This document shows, one piece after another, positions 7,774 to 9,099 of a DNA stretch of 9,099 bases. Both the position numbers and the translations under genes were made by a program. Source of the stretch: Lachnospiraceae bacterium (GTDB taxonomy: Bacteria > Bacillota_A > Clostridia > Lachnospirales > Lachnospiraceae); the NCBI GenBank assembly GCA_017632755.1, contig JAGBQU010000039.1, forward strand, positions 1 to 9,099, read 5' to 3'. The first letter of the stretch is position 1. Each line of letters begins with the position of its first letter. The notes beneath the pieces are model-generated. The model had not been told where the DNA came from. It worked only from the letters and a program-made list of their open reading frames with translations, and did no database searches.

Positions 7774-7802
7774 ATTATATCGGGTGTATTTTAAGAAATC
7801 AA
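7774..7802 (-). promoter_or_regulatory. Sigma-A promoter of ftsH
   Basis: On the minus strand, TTGATT (7797-7802) and a perfect TATAAT (7774-7779) are 17 bp apart. Transcription would start near 7767, giving a leader of about 50 nt. This is the best promoter in the window and fits constitutive expression; it could also serve uvrC and pdxY. CCGATAT overlaps the -10 box, but no sigma-D -35 element accompanies it. No CIRCE or CtsR heat-shock operator is visible. Confidence 0.85.
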
Positions 7803-7831
7803 TATATTATATATGAAAAAAAGGGCGCATC

Positions 7832-7846
7832 TATAAAAGATTTATA
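7832..7846. repeat. AT-rich inverted repeat upstream of ftsH
   Basis: TATAAA and TTTATA are perfect 6-bp arms with a 3-nt centre, about 30 bp upstream of the ftsH -35 box. Size and symmetry fit a dimeric regulator's site, but AT-only arms also arise by chance in such DNA. Confidence 0.35.
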
Positions 7847-7850
7847 AACT

Positions 7851-7866
7851 CAATATAAGTATATTG
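7851..7866. repeat. Second inverted repeat in the ftsH/DUF1846 divergent region
   Basis: CAATATA and TATATTG are perfect 7-bp arms around AG. It lies 4 bp from the first inverted repeat and about 50 bp upstream of the ftsH -35 box, a plausible place for an activator or a shared operator. No known operator consensus is recognised. Confidence 0.4.
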
Positions 7867-7956
7867 GGATTTTCCTTCTCTCATACGTAACACTTTGTGG
7901 CAGTTTTTCTTCGTTTTTTCTACATTTTCTCGCTTTTCTTTTCGAAATCTATATAG

Positions 7957-7962
7957 TACAAT
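7957..7962 (+). promoter_or_regulatory. Candidate -10 box for the DUF1846 gene
   Basis: TACAAT (5 of 6) sits within GTACAATATA, the same 10-mer found at the lipoprotein promoter's -10 region. TATAGT at 7953-7958 is an overlapping alternative. The -35 region is poor: TTTTCT lies at 17-bp spacing. The upstream T-tracts may compensate. The predicted leader is about 60 nt. Confidence 0.35.
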
Positions 7963-7991
7963 ATACAAGTGGTAATTTTTTGATGAGGAAA

Positions 7992-8007
7992 CCGAAAGAT
8001 CTTTCGG
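7992..8007 (+). promoter_or_regulatory. Perfect 16-bp palindrome in the DUF1846 leader
   Basis: CCGAAAGATCTTTCGG is fully self-complementary. It lies between the candidate -10 box and the ribosome binding site (8018), so it can act as a DNA operator downstream of the start or, in RNA, as a 6-bp hairpin with a GATC loop. No T-run follows, so it is not a terminator by itself. Confidence 0.5.
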
Positions 8008-8029
8008 GGAACAGATTGAGGTATACAGG

Positions 8030-9099
8030 ATGAGGATTGGATTTGACAATGAGAAATACTTAAAGATGCAGTCGGAACATATCCGGGAGAGGATCAGTCA
8101 CTTCGGAGATAAGCTGTATCTGGAATTTGGCGGAAAGCTGTTTGACGATTATCACGCATCGCGTGTGCTGCCGGGCTTTGCGCCGGACAGCAAGCTGAAA
8201 ATGCTTCTGCAGCTCAAGGATCAGGCGGAGATCGTGATCGTGATCAATGCAAGCGATATCGAAAAAAGTAAGCTTCGCGGAGATCTAGGCATCACATATG
8301 ACGAGGATGTGCTCCGGTTGATCGATGAATTTACGAAACAGGAACTATATGTGGGAAGCGTGGTCATCACACACTATGCGGGTCAGACCGCAGCCGACAC
8401 CTTCCGCCAGAAACTCAACAAACATGGGGTAAAATCATATCTCCACTATTCGATCAAGGGATATCCTTCCAATATCCCTCTGATTTTGAGCGATGAGGGC
8501 TTTGGCAAAAATGAGTATATCGAGACCAGCAGACCGCTCGTCGTTGTAACGGCGCCGGGACCGGGCAGCGGCAAAATGGCGACCTGTCTCTCCCAGCTCT
8601 ATCATGACAACAAACGCGGTGTGAAAGCCGGTTATGCGAAGTTTGAGACCTTCCCGATCTGGAACGTGCCACTCAAGCATCCGATCAATCTTGCCTATGA
8701 AGCTGCCACTGTGGATCTGAACGATATCAATATGATCGATCCCTTCCACCTGGAGGCGTATGGCGAGACCACCGTCAACTATAACCGGGATATCGAGATC
8801 TTCCCTGTGCTGAATGCGATCTTTGAAGGAATTTATGGTAAGAACCCTTACAAATCGCCAACCGATATGGGCGTGAACATGGCCGGCAACTGCATCATCG
8901 ATGACGATGCATGCTACGAGGCGTCCAATATGGAGATCATCCGCCGCTACTACCAGACGCGAAATCTCTATGCGAAGGACCTGTGCAGCGAGAACGAAGT
9001 CTACAAGATGGAACTGCTCATGAATCAGGCTAAGATCACACCTGACATGCGGAAGGTGACAAAAGCAGCCGAGGAGACAGCCGAGCTCAAGCACACCTC
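8030..9099 (+). CDS. Partial DUF1846 / UPF0371 family protein of unknown function
   Basis: 356 full codons are visible; the gene runs off the right edge. Family members are about 490-500 aa, so roughly a quarter is missing. ATG 8030 (protein start [10 protein letters not shown]) has GAGG 8 nt upstream. The chain looks soluble: no signal peptide and no membrane segment. Several stretches are highly characteristic of the family: the N-terminal [20 protein letters not shown] (29-48); an alternating beta/alpha region including AEIVIVINA (66-74); and [20 protein letters not shown] (173-192), where GPGSGK resembles a nucleotide-binding P-loop but lacks the final Ser/Thr. [20 protein letters not shown] (208-227) and [14 protein letters not shown] (279-292) follow. 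Structural genomics structures exist for the family, but as far as I know no reaction has been assigned. Inference: a cytosolic enzyme that may bind a phosphate-bearing ligand. It is divergent from ftsH and apparently expressed from its own promoter. Confidence 0.9.
   Translation, partial: MRIGFDNEKYLKMQSEHIRERISHFGDKLYLEFGGKLFDDYHASRVLPGFAPDSKLKMLLQLKDQAEIVIVINASDIEKSKLRGDLGITYDEDVLRLIDEFTKQELYVGSVVITHYAGQTAADTFRQKLNKHGVKSYLHYSIKGYPSNIPLILSDEGFGKNEYIETSRPLVVVTAPGPGSGKMATCLSQLYHDNKRGVKAGYAKFETFPIWNVPLKHPINLAYEAATVDLNDINMIDPFHLEAYGETTVNYNRDIEIFPVLNAIFEGIYGKNPYKSPTDMGVNMAGNCIIDDDACYEASNMEIIRRYYQTRNLYAKDLCSENEVYKMELLMNQAKITPDMRKVTKAAEETAELKHT

Larger units (their letters stand above)
7719..8029. 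other. Divergent intergenic region between ftsH and the DUF1846 gene
   Basis: This 311-bp AT-rich gap carries no credible gene. It holds, in order, the ftsH ribosome binding site and sigma-A promoter, two AT-rich inverted repeats, a T-rich stretch with tracts at about one-turn spacing, the probable -10 box of the DUF1846 gene, a perfect palindrome in that gene's leader, and its ribosome binding site GAGG (8018-8021, 8 nt before ATG 8030). Confidence 0.8.

Noticed and set aside
7774..7802. Possible sigma-D (motility) promoter for ftsH because CCGATAT overlaps the -10 box
   Set aside because: No TAAA lies at the required 14-16 bp upstream, while a sigma-A pair with 17-bp spacing fits fully.
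7831..8049. A 72-codon minus-strand open frame in the ftsH/DUF1846 gap
   Set aside because: It spans promoters, palindromes and T-tracts, overlaps the DUF1846 start, and has low-complexity composition without a ribosome binding site.
8435..9094. A 219-codon minus-strand open frame antisense to the DUF1846 gene
   Set aside because: The plus-strand frame encodes a recognised conserved family throughout; the antisense frame is a by-product of its codon use.
1..9099. A novel multi-gene defence, mobile or biosynthetic system
   Set aside because: All coding sequence is explained by recognised families, mostly housekeeping. No transposase, integrase, toxin-antitoxin pair, reverse transcriptase, repeat array or biosynthetic cluster is visible.

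Overview
The window reads as an ordinary chromosomal housekeeping segment of a Firmicute, most likely a motile gut member of the Lachnospiraceae (Roseburia/Agathobacter/Butyrivibrio-like). This is inferred from the protein set, from strong GGAGG-type ribosome binding sites with frequent GTG and TTG starts, and from sigma-A-type promoters with TATAAT-like boxes. No mobile element, CRISPR array, tRNA, rRNA or phage gene is visible, and I do not see a convincing undescribed multi-gene system.

Layout from left to right. A partial lipoprotein gene on the minus strand (1-903, C-terminus beyond the left edge) encodes a DUF4353/Cthe_2159-type carbohydrate-binding protein. A 226-bp gap (904-1129) holds its probable promoter and the intrinsic terminator of the next gene. 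A methyl-accepting chemotaxis protein gene (1130-2647, minus) follows, with its own good sigma-A promoter just after the end of a pyridoxamine kinase gene (pdxY-like, 2730-3581, minus). That gene starts inside the end of uvrC (3556-5469, minus). After a 140-bp leader with two hairpins comes ftsH (5610-7718, minus). A 311-bp divergent intergenic region (7719-8029) separates ftsH from a UPF0371/DUF1846 gene on the plus strand (8030 to beyond the right edge).

ftsH, uvrC and pdxY lie head to tail and could form one transcript from the excellent ftsH promoter (TTGATT, 17 bp, TATAAT). uvrC and pdxY overlap by 26 bp and are almost certainly translationally coupled. uvrC, pdxY and the chemotaxis gene all appear to use non-ATG starts. 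Functions are diverse: membrane protein quality control, nucleotide excision repair, vitamin B6 salvage, chemosensing and a surface lipoprotein. They do not form one pathway.

The most interesting unexplained material is non-coding. The ftsH/DUF1846 divergent region carries two AT-rich inverted repeats, a run of T-tracts spaced about one helical turn apart, and a perfect 16-bp palindrome in the DUF1846 leader. The uvrC leader carries a 13-bp-stem hairpin that lacks the U-tract expected of a terminator on the transcribed strand. The main protein of unknown function is the DUF1846 product.
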